A stretch of DNA of 64,000 nt from Mycobacterium intermedium (lineage in GTDB: Bacteria; Actinomycetota; Actinomycetes; Mycobacteriales; Mycobacteriaceae): NCBI RefSeq assembly GCF_002086275.1, contig NZ_MVHT01000015.1:1-64000 (forward strand). The letters are read 5' to 3'. The notes beneath the pieces were generated by a model that saw nothing but the letters and a program-made list of their open reading frames with translations, was not told where the DNA came from and did no database searches. Position numbers and translations under genes: made by a program. This document shows, one piece after another, positions 45,730 to 56,797 of this stretch (its first letter is position 1; each line of letters opens with the position of its first letter).

Positions 45730-46718
45730 CGCTGCGCTCCAATCAAATCGGTACTGTCGGCGTCTCCGGATGCTTCGTGCTCGGCGAGCCAGCGCTCGGC
45801 GTCGATCGCCGCGGCACAGCCGCTGCCCGCCGCGGTCACGGCCTGCCGGTAGGTGCGGTCCACCAGGTCACCCGCGGCAAACACACCCTCGATCGAGGTG
45901 GCGGTGGTGCGGCCCTGCACCAGCACGTAGCCGTCGGGGTCGACGTCGACAGCGTCGCGGACCAGTTCCGAACGCGGGTCGTGTCCGATGGCCACGAAGA
46001 CGCCGGTGACCGCAAGGGTGCTTTCCTCGCCGGTGTTGGTGTCGCGTAACCGCAGTCCGGTCACCGTGGTGTCGCCGTCGACCGCGACGACCGCCTTGTT
46101 GGTGAGGAAGCGAATCTTTTCGTTGGCCTTGGCCCGATTCAGCATGATCTTCGAGGCCCGGAACTCCTCGCGGCGGTGCACCAACGTGACACTGCGGGCG
46201 AAGCGGGTCAGGAAGGTCGCCTCTTCCATGGCTGAGTCGCCGCCGCCGATGACGGCGATGTCCTGATCGCGGAAGAAGAAGCCGTCACAGGTGGCGCACG
46301 AACTGACGCCGCGGCCGAGCAATTCCTGTTCACCGGGTACGTGCAGGTAGCGGGCGGCGGCACCCATGGCCAGGATGATGGCCCGGGCCCGGTGGGTCTC
46401 GCCTTCGCCGGTGGTGACGGACTTGATCGGCCCGTCCAGCGACACCGATTCGACGTCTTCCATCCGCAGGTCGGCGCCGAAGCGCAGCGCCTGCTCACGC
46501 ATCTGGTCCATCAATTCCGGCCCGGTGATGCCGTCGCGGAATCCGGGGTAGTTCTCCACGTCGGTCGTCGTCATCAGCGCGCCACCGAACGAGGTGCCCT
46601 CGAAAACCAGGGGCGCCAGTTGCGCGCGGGCGGTGTAGAGGGCCGCGGTGTAGCCGGCGGGCCCGGAGCCGATGATGATGACCTCGTGGACGGTGTCGTG
46701 CGCAGACGGTGCGGTCAT
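45726..46718 (-). CDS. trxB: Thioredoxin reductase
   Basis: NADPH-dependent flavoenzyme that reduces thioredoxin, 330 residues. It has the FAD motif GSGPAG (17-22), the redox pair CATC (141-144), an NADPH motif [12 protein letters not shown], and a C-terminal FAD segment [15 protein letters not shown]. It lies downstream of sigM-rsmA; in mycobacteria SigM and other oxidative-stress sigma factors have been linked to this region, but no promoter was identified here. Confidence 0.97.
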   Translation of the reverse strand: MTAPSAHDTVHEVIIIGSGPAGYTAALYTARAQLAPLVFEGTSFGGALMTTTDVENYPGFRDGITGPELMDQMREQALRFGADLRMEDVESVSLDGPIKSVTTGEGETHRARAIILAMGAAARYLHVPGEQELLGRGVSSCATCDGFFFRDQDIAVIGGGDSAMEEATFLTRFARSVTLVHRREEFRASKIMLNRAKANEKIRFLTNKAVVAVDGDTTVTGLRLRDTNTGEESTLAVTGVFVAIGHDPRSELVRDAVDVDPDGYVLVQGRTTATSIEGVFAAGDLVDRTYRQAVTAAGSGCAAAIDAERWLAEHEASGDADSTDLIGAQR

Positions 46719-46815
46719 GCCTGCCTTCCAGGTACTTCTAGCTGCTCTTAGATCCCTTGGAACGCAAGCCTAGGCCGTGCTGTTCCCGAGCTGTCTCAAG
46801 GTGCTCTGCACCACA

Positions 46816-47547
46816 TTATGGGTGGGGTGCCCGGGGAATCGATGTACTGGCCAACAGCCCGGTGTCGGCGGCGCTGCAATTCGGGGCGACGGCAAATACC
46901 GCCAGCTCGTGGGGCGAGTCGCCCGCCAGCACCAGCAGCACCCCGGGTCGTGCGTTCACTTCGACCGGTATTGCGCCCAGTACGTCGGTCGATGACGGGT
47001 AGCCCAAGCCGCTGAGGCACGACGCCCGCCGGGCCGGCTCGCCGAGCGGGCCGTAGTCGGGCGGTTGGTTCAACAGGTCGATGATCTGCTCGTGGGTCAG
47101 CGGGATCGTGGGGGGTGTGGTGGACACCGTGATGAGTTGCGCTGATCTCGGCGTGCTGGGCTCGGGTGGGGGCGCGTTGAGCAGCGCCGCGGTGCCCAGG
47201 CCCACCGCGGCGAGCACGGCGGCCAAGCCGATGAGGCCGGCGATGACGCGGCCGGGGCGGGCGGGGGGACGAGCGGAGTGAGCCGGTCCGTCAGCACGCA
47301 GTGCGGTTGAGATACGAGCGGCTAGGCCCGGGGGAGGGTCCGGCGCCGAGGCCGGGTCGGCTCCGGCATCCGCGATGTCGCTGCGGACCTGTTGCAGGGC
47401 ATGCAGGGTGGCTTGCGCCTGTGGGTCGGTGCGGAGCCGGCGGCGCACGCGAGCGGCGGTGTCGTCGTCGAGCAGGCCCGCCTGCAGGTCGGCGAGCAGC
47501 TCAACCGTCAGCGGCGGCGGATCCGCGTCGTTCTCGGCTGCATACAT
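46816..47547 (-). CDS. rsmA: Anti-sigma-M factor
   Basis: The roughly 243-residue membrane protein is encoded immediately after sigM and overlaps its 3' end by 47 bp. The cytoplasmic N-terminal part (VELLADLQAGLLDDDTAARVRRRL) resembles the anti-sigma zinc-finger-like domain without obvious ligands. One membrane helix (AGLIGLAAVLAAVGLGTAALL) and an extracytoplasmic region follow. I chose ATG 47547 (MYAAENDADPP); the frame extends 13 codons upstream. Its predicted role is to hold SigM inactive. Confidence 0.82.
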   Translation of the reverse strand: MYAAENDADPPPLTVELLADLQAGLLDDDTAARVRRRLRTDPQAQATLHALQQVRSDIADAGADPASAPDPPPGLAARISTALRADGPAHSARPPARPGRVIAGLIGLAAVLAAVGLGTAALLNAPPPEPSTPRSAQLITVSTTPPTIPLTHEQIIDLLNQPPDYGPLGEPARRASCLSGLGYPSSTDVLGAIPVEVNARPGVLLVLAGDSPHELAVFAVAPNCSAADTGLLASTSIPRAPHP

Positions 47548-48151
47548 CGGCCCCAGTGTCTGACATGCGCGACCGGACGGCCACATCGGTGGGGCCCCTA
47601 GCGGCGAGGTGGCCGAGCGACTGCGCCAGCCGAGCGCGCGCTCGGGCGCACCGACTCTTCACGGTCCCTTCGGCCACATCCAGCAGGCGGGCGGTGTCGG
47701 CGATCGAGTAGCCCTGCATGTCCACCGCCACGACCGTGGCCCGCTGCTCGACGGGCAGGCGCATCAGCGCACGCTGCACCATGATCGCCGTCTCCACCTC
47801 TGCGGTCCGTTCGGCGACGAGGGTTCCGGCGTGCCACGGGTCGGAGAGATCCAGTGGCACGGTGGGGTGCGCTTTGGCGCGGCGCAGCCGGTCCAGGCAC
47901 GCGTTGACCACGATGCGGTGCAGCCAACTACCGACCGCGGCATCGTGTCGGAAGGAAGCGGCGCTGCGGTGCGCCGACAGCATCGCCTCCTGCAGCGCGT
48001 CTTCGGCATCTTGGGTGGTGCGGCTGGTGAGCCTGGCCAGCCGGAACAGCTGCCGGTGGTGGCGCCGGAAGAGCTGTTCGAAGGCCAGGCGATCGCCGCT
48101 GACGTGGGCCGCGAGGAGCTCGGCGTCGGTGCGTTCGCTCCCGGATGGCAT
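47501..48151 (-). CDS. sigM: ECF RNA polymerase sigma factor SigM
   Basis: The 216-residue ECF sigma factor has a region 2 (FEQLFRRHHRQLFRLARLT, DAEDALQEAMLSA) and a region 4 with HTH (LPVEQRATVVAVDMQGYSIADTA, GTVKSRCARARARL). Its gene pair with the anti-sigma factor lies between trxB and murJ, as in M. tuberculosis. SigM there controls ESX-linked and surface genes. It starts with ATG 48151. Confidence 0.93.
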   Translation of the reverse strand: MPSGSERTDAELLAAHVSGDRLAFEQLFRRHHRQLFRLARLTSRTTQDAEDALQEAMLSAHRSAASFRHDAAVGSWLHRIVVNACLDRLRRAKAHPTVPLDLSDPWHAGTLVAERTAEVETAIMVQRALMRLPVEQRATVVAVDMQGYSIADTARLLDVAEGTVKSRCARARARLAQSLGHLAARGPTDVAVRSRMSDTGADVCSRERRGSAAADG

Positions 48152-48207
48152 GGCCGGACAGTAGCCAACCCGCCACCGGCCGGCACTTCACTCGGCGACG
48201 CAGCCTG

Positions 48208-51200
48208 TTAGGAAGCCGCCTGGATGGTGATCTCGGAAATGGCGGCCTGGCTCTTGCCGTCGGTGGTGCCCAACGTGGTGATCCAGACCAGCACGTTCGA
48301 CGTCTCGGCCGTCGTCTTCACCGGGATGGTGTTGTGCCCGGGCTTGAGCGCTGTGGCCGGCGTCAGCACTGCGGTGTCGCTCAGCTTGGTGGGCGACGCC
48401 GTCGGCGAGGAGCGGATCTCCACCTTGGTTCCGGTGCTGGAAATGTCGATGGTGACTGCGCCGACCACCGTGGGCCGGGGCAACTGGAGCAGGAGTCCGA
48501 GCCCGTTCTTGAAGTTCGGGAACGGGACCGCGTCGGTGTAGGGGTCGGTCTGCCAGGCGGTGGACGGGTCGCCGTCTGTCACCAGCCCGGCGCCTGACGG
48601 GTCATCGGGCTCGCCGTCGGGGGAGAAGACCGTGACCTTGGTGGGTTTGACCTGTTTGCCGGGAATCGTGGGCGTCTCGGGTGCGCCCGCGGCCGACGAT
48701 GTCTCCGTGTTGAGCCCCAGCCGATCGCCGTTGAGGCCGTTGCCAAGGTCGAACATCTTGTTCAGCACCGACGCCAGGAGTAGCAGCGCCACCAAGATGA
48801 TGGCGGCGGCCGCGGTGGCGCCGATGATCAGGTTGCGCCGTCGGCTGCCGAACAAGCCGACCGGTCGAGGCAATGGCTCGCGGGAGCCGGCGGTGGCGGG
48901 CGAGTCGTCGACGGGACCCAGGATCTCGGTGCGGTCCGCGACCGCCGTGGCCTGCTGCAGCAGGTTCAGCAGCGTTGACGCACTTCGTATGCCGCCGTCC
49001 TCCTGCACGGAGCGCACGGCGACGGCGGAGATCTGGAAGGGGATGTCGGGGTCGACGATGGTCGGCTCCACCGGATTGCCCAGGGAGTCGCGGTCGGCGG
49101 GGGCGAGTCCGCTGCGCACCCCGGCCTCGGGCAGCGGCCACCGGTTGACCAGAAGGGCGTACAGCGCGGCGCCGATCCCCCGGATGTCGTCCTGCGGGTT
49201 CGCGTCGGGCATCGTGGCGGGGAAGGCCAGCACGACGTGGCCTTCGCTGCTGACCCGGATGCGGCTGGGGTGGTCGATCGACAGGGCTACCCCCGCGCGG
49301 TGGGCAGCGTCGGCCGCGGCGGCCAGTGAGTGCATGGCGCGGATGGCGCCGACGGGCGAAGGGGCGGTGTCGGCGACTTCCTTCAACGAACCGCCGCGGA
49401 TCCACTCGGCGACCACCAGGCCGCCGCTGGTTGTCTGTACGACGTCGAGCACCCGGGCCACGCCCGGCTTGTCGATGCGGCTCAGCCGCAGGGTGCGGGC
49501 CAGGATCTCGTTGAGGACGTCGTCGGGTAGGGCGCCCTCGGGGTCGACGAAGGTCAGCGCCACCCGTCGTTCCAGGGCGGTGTCCATCGCCTGCCAGAAG
49601 TGCAGCGGCGGGACACCGCCGTGCGAGACCAGCAGGCGGTAGCGTCCGTTAGCCACGCGGGCGCCAGGAACGAGGTTCAGGCCGTCACCCGGCGGCAGGG
49701 TCTCGGGGCCTTGGGGGCCATGGTCGCGCGGAGCGTCGAGGGGGCTGGGCTTGCTGCCCGCACCGCCATTGCGCGACTCGGGCGCGGGGGCCGGCCGGGG
49801 CGGACCCTGGTCGTGGCCGGCCGGGATGTCGGGCTGGAAATCGTCGGCGACCGGGCGTGACGCGTCGGCGCCAGGGCTCGATGCGCTGTTCAACGGGCGG
49901 TCGGTCACCTCCGGTCCTTTCGCTATACCGGCTATGGCTACCGGAGGACTCCGCCGGACCGGCTCGTGGACCGTGTTTCCCCCCGGCAGCGACGAATTTC
50001 TTTGCTCAGGGTACGTGACAGGTTGTCGGGGAGAAGATTTGACCTGGACAATCGGCTTGCGGGGGGCCGGCACAACGGGCTTCCCACGGCGGCCCAAACC
50101 GCCGATTCCGCTCAGCCGGCGCTGGACCGCGCCCAGCGCCGCCCGCGCTTCGGGGACCCGCGCCCCCAACATCACCGCGGCCAGGATCGGCACCATGATC
50201 GCCGTCAACACGAACAGCCGCAGCAGCGAACCCGCGCCGCCGCCGTGGTCGGTCAAGCCGCGCAGCCCGAACAGCCGGTCCACCAGGTAGGCGACCAGAC
50301 CGGCCAGCAACGACGCGGTGGTCGTCACCAAGATGGTGCGTACCTCGTTGGCGCCGATGAGATGTCCACCACCTGGCCGCAGGCTGCGCCGCAGCAGGTA
50401 GTAGCCGATCAGCGCGCCCGCCAGGAAACCCAGACCGTTAGCCAGACCGAGGTAGCCGGCGACCAACTCGCGGTCATCCGTCAGGTGCGGCGCCAGCACC
50501 GAGCCGACGATCTTGACGGCGGTGATCACCAGGATGATGACGATGGGGGTCCACGGCTGCTCGCGGGCGTAGAACACGCGCAGTTGCAGCAGTACCAATG
50601 CGTAGGGGATCAGGGTGAACGCCGACAACGCGATCGCGGCCCCCAGATAACCGGCGTCGACCTGACCGAAGTTGCCGTAGGCGAACAGTGCGGTGCCGAT
50701 CGCCGAGCCGCCCACGGTCATGATCGCCACGATCGGGATGAGCGTGATCATGGTCAGCCGGGTGGCCAGCGACAGGTCGGCCAGCACCGCCGGGATGTCG
50801 TCGGCGGCGGCGTTGCGGCTCAGCCGCGGCATCACGACCGTCAGCACAGTCACGCCGATCATGCCGAACGGCAGCATCAACACCAGCCACGCGTAGTTGT
50901 AGATCGCCGGCCCGGACGCCGCGGCGGTACTGGCGATCTGATTGCCGACCACCAGGCCGAGCTGGCTGATCAGCACGTACAGCACCATCGCGGCGGCCAT
51001 CGTGCCGAACCGCTTGAGCCGCTCGTCGATTCCCCACAGCGGGCGCAGGCTGATGCGCTCGCGCCTGATCGCGATCAGCAGCACCGCCGTCTGGGCAAAC
51101 ACGCCCAAAGTGGTGCCGATCCCGAGCACCAGCAGCTTGGCGTTGCCCATCTTGACCGGGTCGATGGACAGCTCGCCCGGCACGGCCAGGTAGACCCCGA

Positions 51201-51837
51201 GCGTCGCGATCGCAACGAGGTTGTTGACGACGGGCGCCCAGGCCGGCGGGCCGAACACGTTGCGGGTGTTCAGGATCGCCATGAACACCGAGGACAGACC
51301 GTAGAAGAGCACCTGAGGCAGCAGTAGGTAGGCGAACGCGGTGGTCAGCGCCTCGTTGACCTGTGGGTCGCGGCCCAGCATCAGCCGCACCAGCAGCGGC
51401 GCCGTCAGCACCGACGCCGTGGTGGCCGCGATGAGCAAGGTCGTGGCCAGCGTGACGAGCCGGCGGACGAAGGCGGCGCCGCCGTCGGGGTCGTCCTGTT
51501 CGGCGCGGGCCAGCACCGGAACGAAGATCGCGGTGAACGTCGCCTCCAACACCAGCGCGGCGACCAGGTTCGGCAGCTGGTTGGCCACCGAGAACGAACT
51601 GGCCAGCGCCGCGCCCAGGATCGCGGCCAGCAGCACGATGCGGGCGAAGCCGGTGAGCCTGCTGATCAGCGTGGCGAATGCCATGCCCCAGGACCGCTGG
51701 ACCAGCGCGGCGTCGGACAGCTCAGCGCGGCGCTGGGGTTCGCGTGCAGGCCCTTGCTGGGGCGGCCGGGGGCTGGGCCGCGACGCGTGTCGCGGGGGCG
51801 GCGGCGCCGGTGGCACCCGCCGCGGTGCGGCTTTCAT
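48208..51837 (-). CDS. murJ: Lipid II flippase MurJ fused to a pseudokinase
   Basis: 1209 residues. Residues about 45-570 are the MurJ/MviN flippase with fourteen membrane helices. A linker follows, then a degenerate kinase domain (about 730-960) with SIDHPSRIRV where kinases have HRD and AFP for DFG. Next come one membrane helix (NLIIGATAAAAIILVALLLLA) and a C-terminal extracytoplasmic beta domain. In mycobacteria the phosphorylated pseudokinase domain binds FhaA. The ATG overlaps the stop of the upstream gene (ATGA). Confidence 0.93.
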   Translation of the reverse strand: MKAAPRRVPPAPPPPRHASRPSPRPPQQGPAREPQRRAELSDAALVQRSWGMAFATLISRLTGFARIVLLAAILGAALASSFSVANQLPNLVAALVLEATFTAIFVPVLARAEQDDPDGGAAFVRRLVTLATTLLIAATTASVLTAPLLVRLMLGRDPQVNEALTTAFAYLLLPQVLFYGLSSVFMAILNTRNVFGPPAWAPVVNNLVAIATLGVYLAVPGELSIDPVKMGNAKLLVLGIGTTLGVFAQTAVLLIAIRRERISLRPLWGIDERLKRFGTMAAAMVLYVLISQLGLVVGNQIASTAAASGPAIYNYAWLVLMLPFGMIGVTVLTVVMPRLSRNAAADDIPAVLADLSLATRLTMITLIPIVAIMTVGGSAIGTALFAYGNFGQVDAGYLGAAIALSAFTLIPYALVLLQLRVFYAREQPWTPIVIILVITAVKIVGSVLAPHLTDDRELVAGYLGLANGLGFLAGALIGYYLLRRSLRPGGGHLIGANEVRTILVTTTASLLAGLVAYLVDRLFGLRGLTDHGGGAGSLLRLFVLTAIMVPILAAVMLGARVPEARAALGAVQRRLSGIGGLGRRGKPVVPAPRKPIVQVKSSPRQPVTYPEQRNSSLPGGNTVHEPVRRSPPVAIAGIAKGPEVTDRPLNSASSPGADASRPVADDFQPDIPAGHDQGPPRPAPAPESRNGGAGSKPSPLDAPRDHGPQGPETLPPGDGLNLVPGARVANGRYRLLVSHGGVPPLHFWQAMDTALERRVALTFVDPEGALPDDVLNEILARTLRLSRIDKPGVARVLDVVQTTSGGLVVAEWIRGGSLKEVADTAPSPVGAIRAMHSLAAAADAAHRAGVALSIDHPSRIRVSSEGHVVLAFPATMPDANPQDDIRGIGAALYALLVNRWPLPEAGVRSGLAPADRDSLGNPVEPTIVDPDIPFQISAVAVRSVQEDGGIRSASTLLNLLQQATAVADRTEILGPVDDSPATAGSREPLPRPVGLFGSRRRNLIIGATAAAAIILVALLLLASVLNKMFDLGNGLNGDRLGLNTETSSAAGAPETPTIPGKQVKPTKVTVFSPDGEPDDPSGAGLVTDGDPSTAWQTDPYTDAVPFPNFKNGLGLLLQLPRPTVVGAVTIDISSTGTKVEIRSSPTASPTKLSDTAVLTPATALKPGHNTIPVKTTAETSNVLVWITTLGTTDGKSQAAISEITIQAAS

Positions 51838-54302
51838 ACGCGATGCTCTTCGTCCACCCGGCGGGCCGCGACTGGTCGCGTCTCCGGGGGCCGTGAGACG
51901 GTGGGCGGCCTCGTCGGTCGCGGGGGGTCCGCGGGCGCCCCGGGCCCGGCCCCCAACGCTTTCGGCCGCCGGGCTGGCGGTGGGTCGCGATCAAGATCGG
52001 CACGGTCTGGCTGACCGCGGAACCGGTGCCAGAGCCGTCGGCCCGCCAATAACACCAGGAACGCCGCCGCGGTCAGGGTGATGGCGAACAGCACCTTGCC
52101 GTAGGCGTTGGAGTGCACCGACAGACGCACCGGGGCCCCCAGCGGCGTCCCGTCGGGCGTCTTCAGCGTCACGTCCACGGCCACCCGCTGGGTGAAGTTC
52201 ACCTCGACCGGCACCCGCAGCGGCAGATATCCCGGCGGCACCTCGATCACCCCGAGGTCGGTGACCGTCATGCCCGGTGGGGCGTCGACCTGCAGCTTGA
52301 CCCGGATGGGCACCGCCAGCCCGTTGTGCAGCGCCAAGGGCAGCGGGCTGTGCTCGGTGGCCAGCGTGTAGGAGCCGCCCGGGTTGACGATCGTCACCGC
52401 ACCGAACAGATCGTTGATGGTGTTGCCGACGACCGCGGTCCGCTGTTGCGCGAGGCCGTTGCGGGTGTCCGGCGGCACCGATTGGCTCAGCGCGCGCAGC
52501 AGGTCTTCGCGCAGCGGCGCGGTGTACTGGGCTCCGGTCAGGCCCGTGCGGTTATCGGTGGTCATCGCCGCGGTCAGCTTGCCCAGGCGGCTCATCTGGC
52601 CGGAGATGACGGTGGTGATGTCGTCGTTGAACCGTCCCCGCACGTTCGGGTAGGCGCCCGGCGGCCGGGGTGGATCGGTGCGGGCGGCCGCGTCGGCTAC
52701 CAGCGCGGGCAGGGGCCGCGGTACCGCCAGCCCGGAGTGGATCGCGGTGGCCAGCGCGGTCAGGATCAGCTGGGCGTCGTCACCGTGCAAATTCCACGTC
52801 GCCGGCGGCACCAGGATCTGGGTTCGCGGTGCCGCGGCGGGGGACAGGCTGCGCCACAGCATCGCGCCCAGCGCATCCTGCCGACGGGCGGTGGACGAGT
52901 CGTGCATGATCCGCACATTCAGCGACGAGTCGAGATACGTCGGGACGACCGGGTTGCTGCCCGCCGCGGACAGCGCCGCGCCGATGGCCGGGTCGAACGG
53001 CGCGACCGCAACCTGCGGAGAAACCCGCCGCGGCGTGATGTCGGCGCTGAGCTGCTCGTCGTCCTGCGGCGACGATGCGGCGGCCGCGACCGCCACCATG
53101 GCGCCGTCGGCGCTGAGCAGATCGACCCCGCGGTTGGTCAGGGGGCCGTCCGGCAACAGGGCGACGCCGCGGGTGGAGTTGATTTCCAAGATGCGGTCGA
53201 TGATGTCGTTGGGGCTCACGGTCGCCGCGTCGCGCAACTCGGGATCGTTGACGCGCTGCAGCGCGTCCAAGTCGGCCTGCGCATACGGCAGCGGTGCCAC
53301 GCAGGTGCGGTGGGCCAACGTACGCAGCCGGTTCAGCCAGGTGGCCGCGGCGGCTTGGCCCGTGCCCGGATGCGTCGGGGTGCCGGGCAGCTGGCCCGCG
53401 GGATCGGCCGAGTTGGACACCACGTAGCCGGCCGACATCGCGTTGGCGGTGACCAGCAGATCGGGGTCGACGGCCAGGCACAGCGCGCGGGTGACCGTGC
53501 CGTCGGGATCGACCTCGCGGCTGGTGGCGAGTTCGGCCGCGCTGAGCAGCACATCGAGCCTCCCGCCGCTGGCGAACGAGCCGGCCAGTTCGTCGTCGAT
53601 CAACCGGACCGGAATGCTGCCGCCGGGAACGCCGGGCGCCAGCCGCGGCCGATCGGCGAGCGGCCACAGCATGGTCATCCAAACGGGTTTCTGCGTATCC
53701 GGCGGGACGGCGTTCGAGGCCGCCTCCGACTCGGCCGCCTTGTCGGGCGGAACACCGACCACCGGCAGCAGGAACCGACCGTTGTCCAGTCGGGCGGGCG
53801 CGCCGTAGTCGGGGGTGCCGTTGACGTTGACCAAGAGCGGATAGATGCCGGGCTTCTCGACGTCCAGGGACGGTTTGGTCGACGAGCGCAGTGGCGCCGA
53901 CAGCGTGAAGGCGGCTTGTTGTCCCCGCTGCAGTTCGGGGGACACGGTGAGAAAGTCCCCGACCGCCTCGTACTGGTCGGTGCCGCCGTCGAGCGAGGTC
54001 CGGAGCCCGTCGGAATTGGTGAGGGCGGGGGCGTGCTCGAGCCGAACCATGACGTCGCGCACCGGGCGGTCGCCGATGTTGATGACTATGCCGCTGACGG
54101 TGACGACGGGCTCGCTGGTGGTGGTGACCATTTCCGGGGTCACCCGATCAATACGTACCTGGACGAACGGTGTGGAGGTGGGCTCGCCGGCATTGGCCCC
54201 CGGGGCGGCGGGCAGGGCCAGCACCATCGAGAGACCGGCGATGATGCCGATCACTGCGGCCAGCCGCAATAACCGTGCGCAGCGCAGTCGCAACCCGATC
54301 AC
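51834..54302 (-). CDS. Secreted/membrane protein upstream of murJ (DUF6049-like)
   Basis: The roughly 822-residue exported protein has a signal peptide ([26 protein letters not shown]) and a large extracytoplasmic region. A C-terminal membrane helix ([22 protein letters not shown]) leads to a basic Pro-rich tail. GTG 54302, overlapping the mutT4 stop (GTGA), is chosen because it places the signal peptide at the start. The frame is open to 54530 inside mutT4. It is always next to murJ in actinobacteria, so an envelope-assembly role is likely. No catalytic motif is seen. Confidence 0.85.
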   Translation of the reverse strand: MIGLRLRCARLLRLAAVIGIIAGLSMVLALPAAPGANAGEPTSTPFVQVRIDRVTPEMVTTTSEPVVTVSGIVINIGDRPVRDVMVRLEHAPALTNSDGLRTSLDGGTDQYEAVGDFLTVSPELQRGQQAAFTLSAPLRSSTKPSLDVEKPGIYPLLVNVNGTPDYGAPARLDNGRFLLPVVGVPPDKAAESEAASNAVPPDTQKPVWMTMLWPLADRPRLAPGVPGGSIPVRLIDDELAGSFASGGRLDVLLSAAELATSREVDPDGTVTRALCLAVDPDLLVTANAMSAGYVVSNSADPAGQLPGTPTHPGTGQAAAATWLNRLRTLAHRTCVAPLPYAQADLDALQRVNDPELRDAATVSPNDIIDRILEINSTRGVALLPDGPLTNRGVDLLSADGAMVAVAAAASSPQDDEQLSADITPRRVSPQVAVAPFDPAIGAALSAAGSNPVVPTYLDSSLNVRIMHDSSTARRQDALGAMLWRSLSPAAAPRTQILVPPATWNLHGDDAQLILTALATAIHSGLAVPRPLPALVADAAARTDPPRPPGAYPNVRGRFNDDITTVISGQMSRLGKLTAAMTTDNRTGLTGAQYTAPLREDLLRALSQSVPPDTRNGLAQQRTAVVGNTINDLFGAVTIVNPGGSYTLATEHSPLPLALHNGLAVPIRVKLQVDAPPGMTVTDLGVIEVPPGYLPLRVPVEVNFTQRVAVDVTLKTPDGTPLGAPVRLSVHSNAYGKVLFAITLTAAAFLVLLAGRRLWHRFRGQPDRADLDRDPPPARRPKALGAGPGAPADPPRPTRPPTVSRPPETRPVAARRVDEEHRV

Positions 54303-55132
54303 GGCCCCGGCCTGTGACCGTTCTTCTGACCCGGAGTTGCTTCGGGTCCCTTGGCATGACGGGTGCGGGAGTGCGTCTGCGGGCGCCGCCGCGGCGTGCT
54401 GGGAGGCAGCGGCGGGAGCGCTGCCGGGCCGTCGGTTTGCAGCTTTTCGATCAGCTCGTCGGCCACTTCGGCCAGGCGGCGTTCGTCGGCGTAGGCGAGC
54501 CGGGACGGGAGCTCGCCGATCGGTACCCATGCCACCTCGGCCACCTCAAGATCCTCGTCGGAGAGTTCTCCGCCCAAGAACCGCATCAAATAGTGGTGCA
54601 CGGTCTTGTGCACCCGCCTGCCGTCGGTGACGAACCAATAATCGATCCGGCCGAGTGCGGCCAGCACGCTGCCGCGAATACCCGTTTCTTCGGCGACTTC
54701 ACGGATCGCCGTCTGTTCGGCGGTTTCGCCCTGCTCGATGTGACCCTTGGGCAGCGACCACAGCATTCGTCCGCGCCGGTCGATACGGCCGATCAGTGCG
54801 GCAACCTGCTCGTCTTTCGGTCCGTCGATGCCGTCGATGACCAACCCACCGGCCGACGTCTCGTGGACCGTCCGCATCCCGTCCGGCTTGCGGCGCGTCA
54901 CCCGAGTCCGACGCTGCTTCACGTTGGCCGGGCTGGGCTTTGCCTCGCCGGCCGATGCGTTGACGGACTTGGTGTCCGGCTTGTTCTCGGGCCTGGAGTC
55001 GGGCCTGGTGTCGGGCTGGGTGTCGGGCTGGGGCTCGGTACGCTTCTCGGCAGAACCTGCCGCACCACGACCGCGACGCCGGCCACGGCCCCTGCGCCTG
55101 GGACGTGGTTTGGCCCGTTCGCCGTCTGACAC
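54299..55132 (-). CDS. mutT4: NUDIX hydrolase MutT4
   Basis: The 277-residue protein has a basic, low-complexity N-terminus (Arg/Gly then repeated [19 protein letters not shown]) and a Nudix domain. The Nudix box runs from GHIEQGE to REVAEETG. The family hydrolyses nucleoside diphosphate derivatives. GTG 55132 ([13 protein letters not shown]) is chosen by similarity; the frame is open to 55288. It is first of the operon mutT4, DUF6049-like gene, murJ. Confidence 0.9.
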   Translation of the reverse strand: MSDGERAKPRPRRRGRGRRRGRGAAGSAEKRTEPQPDTQPDTRPDSRPENKPDTKSVNASAGEAKPSPANVKQRRTRVTRRKPDGMRTVHETSAGGLVIDGIDGPKDEQVAALIGRIDRRGRMLWSLPKGHIEQGETAEQTAIREVAEETGIRGSVLAALGRIDYWFVTDGRRVHKTVHHYLMRFLGGELSDEDLEVAEVAWVPIGELPSRLAYADERRLAEVADELIEKLQTDGPAALPPLPPSTPRRRPQTHSRTRHAKGPEATPGQKNGHRPGP

Positions 55133-55324
55133 CCAAGCGATATTAGCTGGCACGGGCGGGTCTACCTGACGTACTCGCCGGTTGTGGGGCCCCTGAGGGG
55201 GAAGGGACTGACTTGGGTCGCTTCGGGTCGCGTGGCGAGATTGCCGTGGTGGCTGTGGTGAGCGCGTGCAGCACGACCATGGTGGCAATCTCGGCGGCGG
55301 TACATCCGACTAGGCTGATCGAAC

Positions 55325-56773
55325 GTGCCCGACGCTGACCAGGACGTCCAACTGCTGACCGCGGCCGCGGTCGCCCTGAACAAGCACGTCGGCCTGCTGA
55401 GTGAGCTCGGGGCCGCGTTCGCCGCCGCCGGCCACGAGTTGTACCTGGTAGGCGGTTCGGTGCGCGACGCCCTGCTGGGCCGGTTGAGCCCCGACCTCGA
55501 TTTCACCACCGACGCCCGCCCCGAGCAGGTGCAGAAGATCGTGCGGTCCTGGGCCGACGCGATCTGGGAGACGGGCATCGAGTTCGGCACCGTCGGTGTC
55601 GGCAAGGGTGAACACCGGCTGGAGATCACCACCTTCCGCGCCGACACCTATGACCAGGTTTCGCGCAATCCGGAGGTGCAGTTCGGCGACCGTCTCGAGG
55701 ACGATCTGGTGCGACGGGACTTCACCGTGAACGCGATGGCGGTGCGCATCACCGCGACGGGGCCCGGCGAGTTCCTCGACCCGCTGGGCGGTCTGGCCGC
55801 GCTGCGGGCAAAAGTGCTCGACACCCCGTCGTCACCGGAGGTGTCGTTCGGTGACGACCCGCTGCGGATGCTGCGCGCGGCGCGGTTCGTCTCGCAACTG
55901 GGTTTCACGGTGGCGCCGCGGGTACGGGCGGCGATCGAGGACATGGCACCGCAACTGGCCCGCATCAGCGCGGAACGGGTGGCCGCCGAACTGGACAAGA
56001 TGATGCTCGGCGCAGACCCGGTCGCCGGCATCGACCTGCTGGTGCAGACCGGGATGGGTGAGGTGGTGCTGCCCGAGATCGGCGGCATGCAGATGGCCAT
56101 CGACGAACATCACCAACACAAGGACGTCTACCAGCACTCGCTGACCGTGCTGCGGCAGGCCATAGCGCTCGAAGATGACGGTCCTGACTTGGTGCTGCGC
56201 TGGGCCGCGCTGCTGCATGACATCGGCAAGCCCGCCACCCGACGGCACGAGGCCAACGGTGGCGTGAGCTTCCACCACCACGAGGTGGTCGGCGCCAAGA
56301 TGGTCCGCAAGCGGATGCGGGCGCTGAAGTACTCCAAGCAGATGGTCGACGACGTCTCCCAGCTGGTGTATCTGCACCTGCGGTTCCACGGCTACGGCGA
56401 GGGGAAGTGGACCGACTCGGCGGTGCGCCGCTACGTCACCGACGCCGGGCCGCTGCTGCCGCGGCTGCACAAGCTGGTGCGCGCCGACTGCACCACCCGC
56501 AACAAGCGTCGTGCCGCCCGGTTGCAGGCCAGCTATGACCGGCTGGAGCAGCGGATCGCCGAACTGGCGGCCCAGGAGGATCTGGCGCGGGTGCGTCCCG
56601 ACCTGGACGGCAACGAGATCATGCGGCTGCTCGACATCCCGGCAGGCCCGGTGGTCGGCGAGGCGTGGAAGTACCTGAAGGAACTGCGGTTGGACCGCGG
56701 GCCGCTGAGCCGTGAAGAGGCCACCCAGGAGCTCTTGGCCTGGTGGGAAGAACGGAAAGCAGGGAACCCGTAA
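55325..56773 (+). CDS. pcnA: CCA tRNA nucleotidyltransferase
   Basis: A class II CCA-adding enzyme of 482 residues. It has the nucleotidyltransferase motif LVGGSVRDALLGR and the metal dyad in DLDFTTDA, the RRDFTVNAMA motif, and a C-terminal HD domain (LLHDIGKP). It is important here because the tRNA genes in this window lack encoded CCA. It is divergent from mutT4. Confidence 0.95.
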   Translation: MPDADQDVQLLTAAAVALNKHVGLLSELGAAFAAAGHELYLVGGSVRDALLGRLSPDLDFTTDARPEQVQKIVRSWADAIWETGIEFGTVGVGKGEHRLEITTFRADTYDQVSRNPEVQFGDRLEDDLVRRDFTVNAMAVRITATGPGEFLDPLGGLAALRAKVLDTPSSPEVSFGDDPLRMLRAARFVSQLGFTVAPRVRAAIEDMAPQLARISAERVAAELDKMMLGADPVAGIDLLVQTGMGEVVLPEIGGMQMAIDEHHQHKDVYQHSLTVLRQAIALEDDGPDLVLRWAALLHDIGKPATRRHEANGGVSFHHHEVVGAKMVRKRMRALKYSKQMVDDVSQLVYLHLRFHGYGEGKWTDSAVRRYVTDAGPLLPRLHKLVRADCTTRNKRRAARLQASYDRLEQRIAELAAQEDLARVRPDLDGNEIMRLLDIPAGPVVGEAWKYLKELRLDRGPLSREEATQELLAWWEERKAGNP

Positions 56774-56797
56774 CCGCGCCGCCGCGTCGGATCAGGT

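Noticed and set aside
49966..51327. 453-codon open frame on the + strand
   Set aside because: Antisense to the membrane part of murJ. The His/Gln/Arg-rich translation is typical of a shadow of hydrophobic codons.
52113..54272. 719-codon open frame on the + strand
   Set aside because: Antisense to the exported murJ-neighbour gene, very Arg/Gly-rich without motifs.
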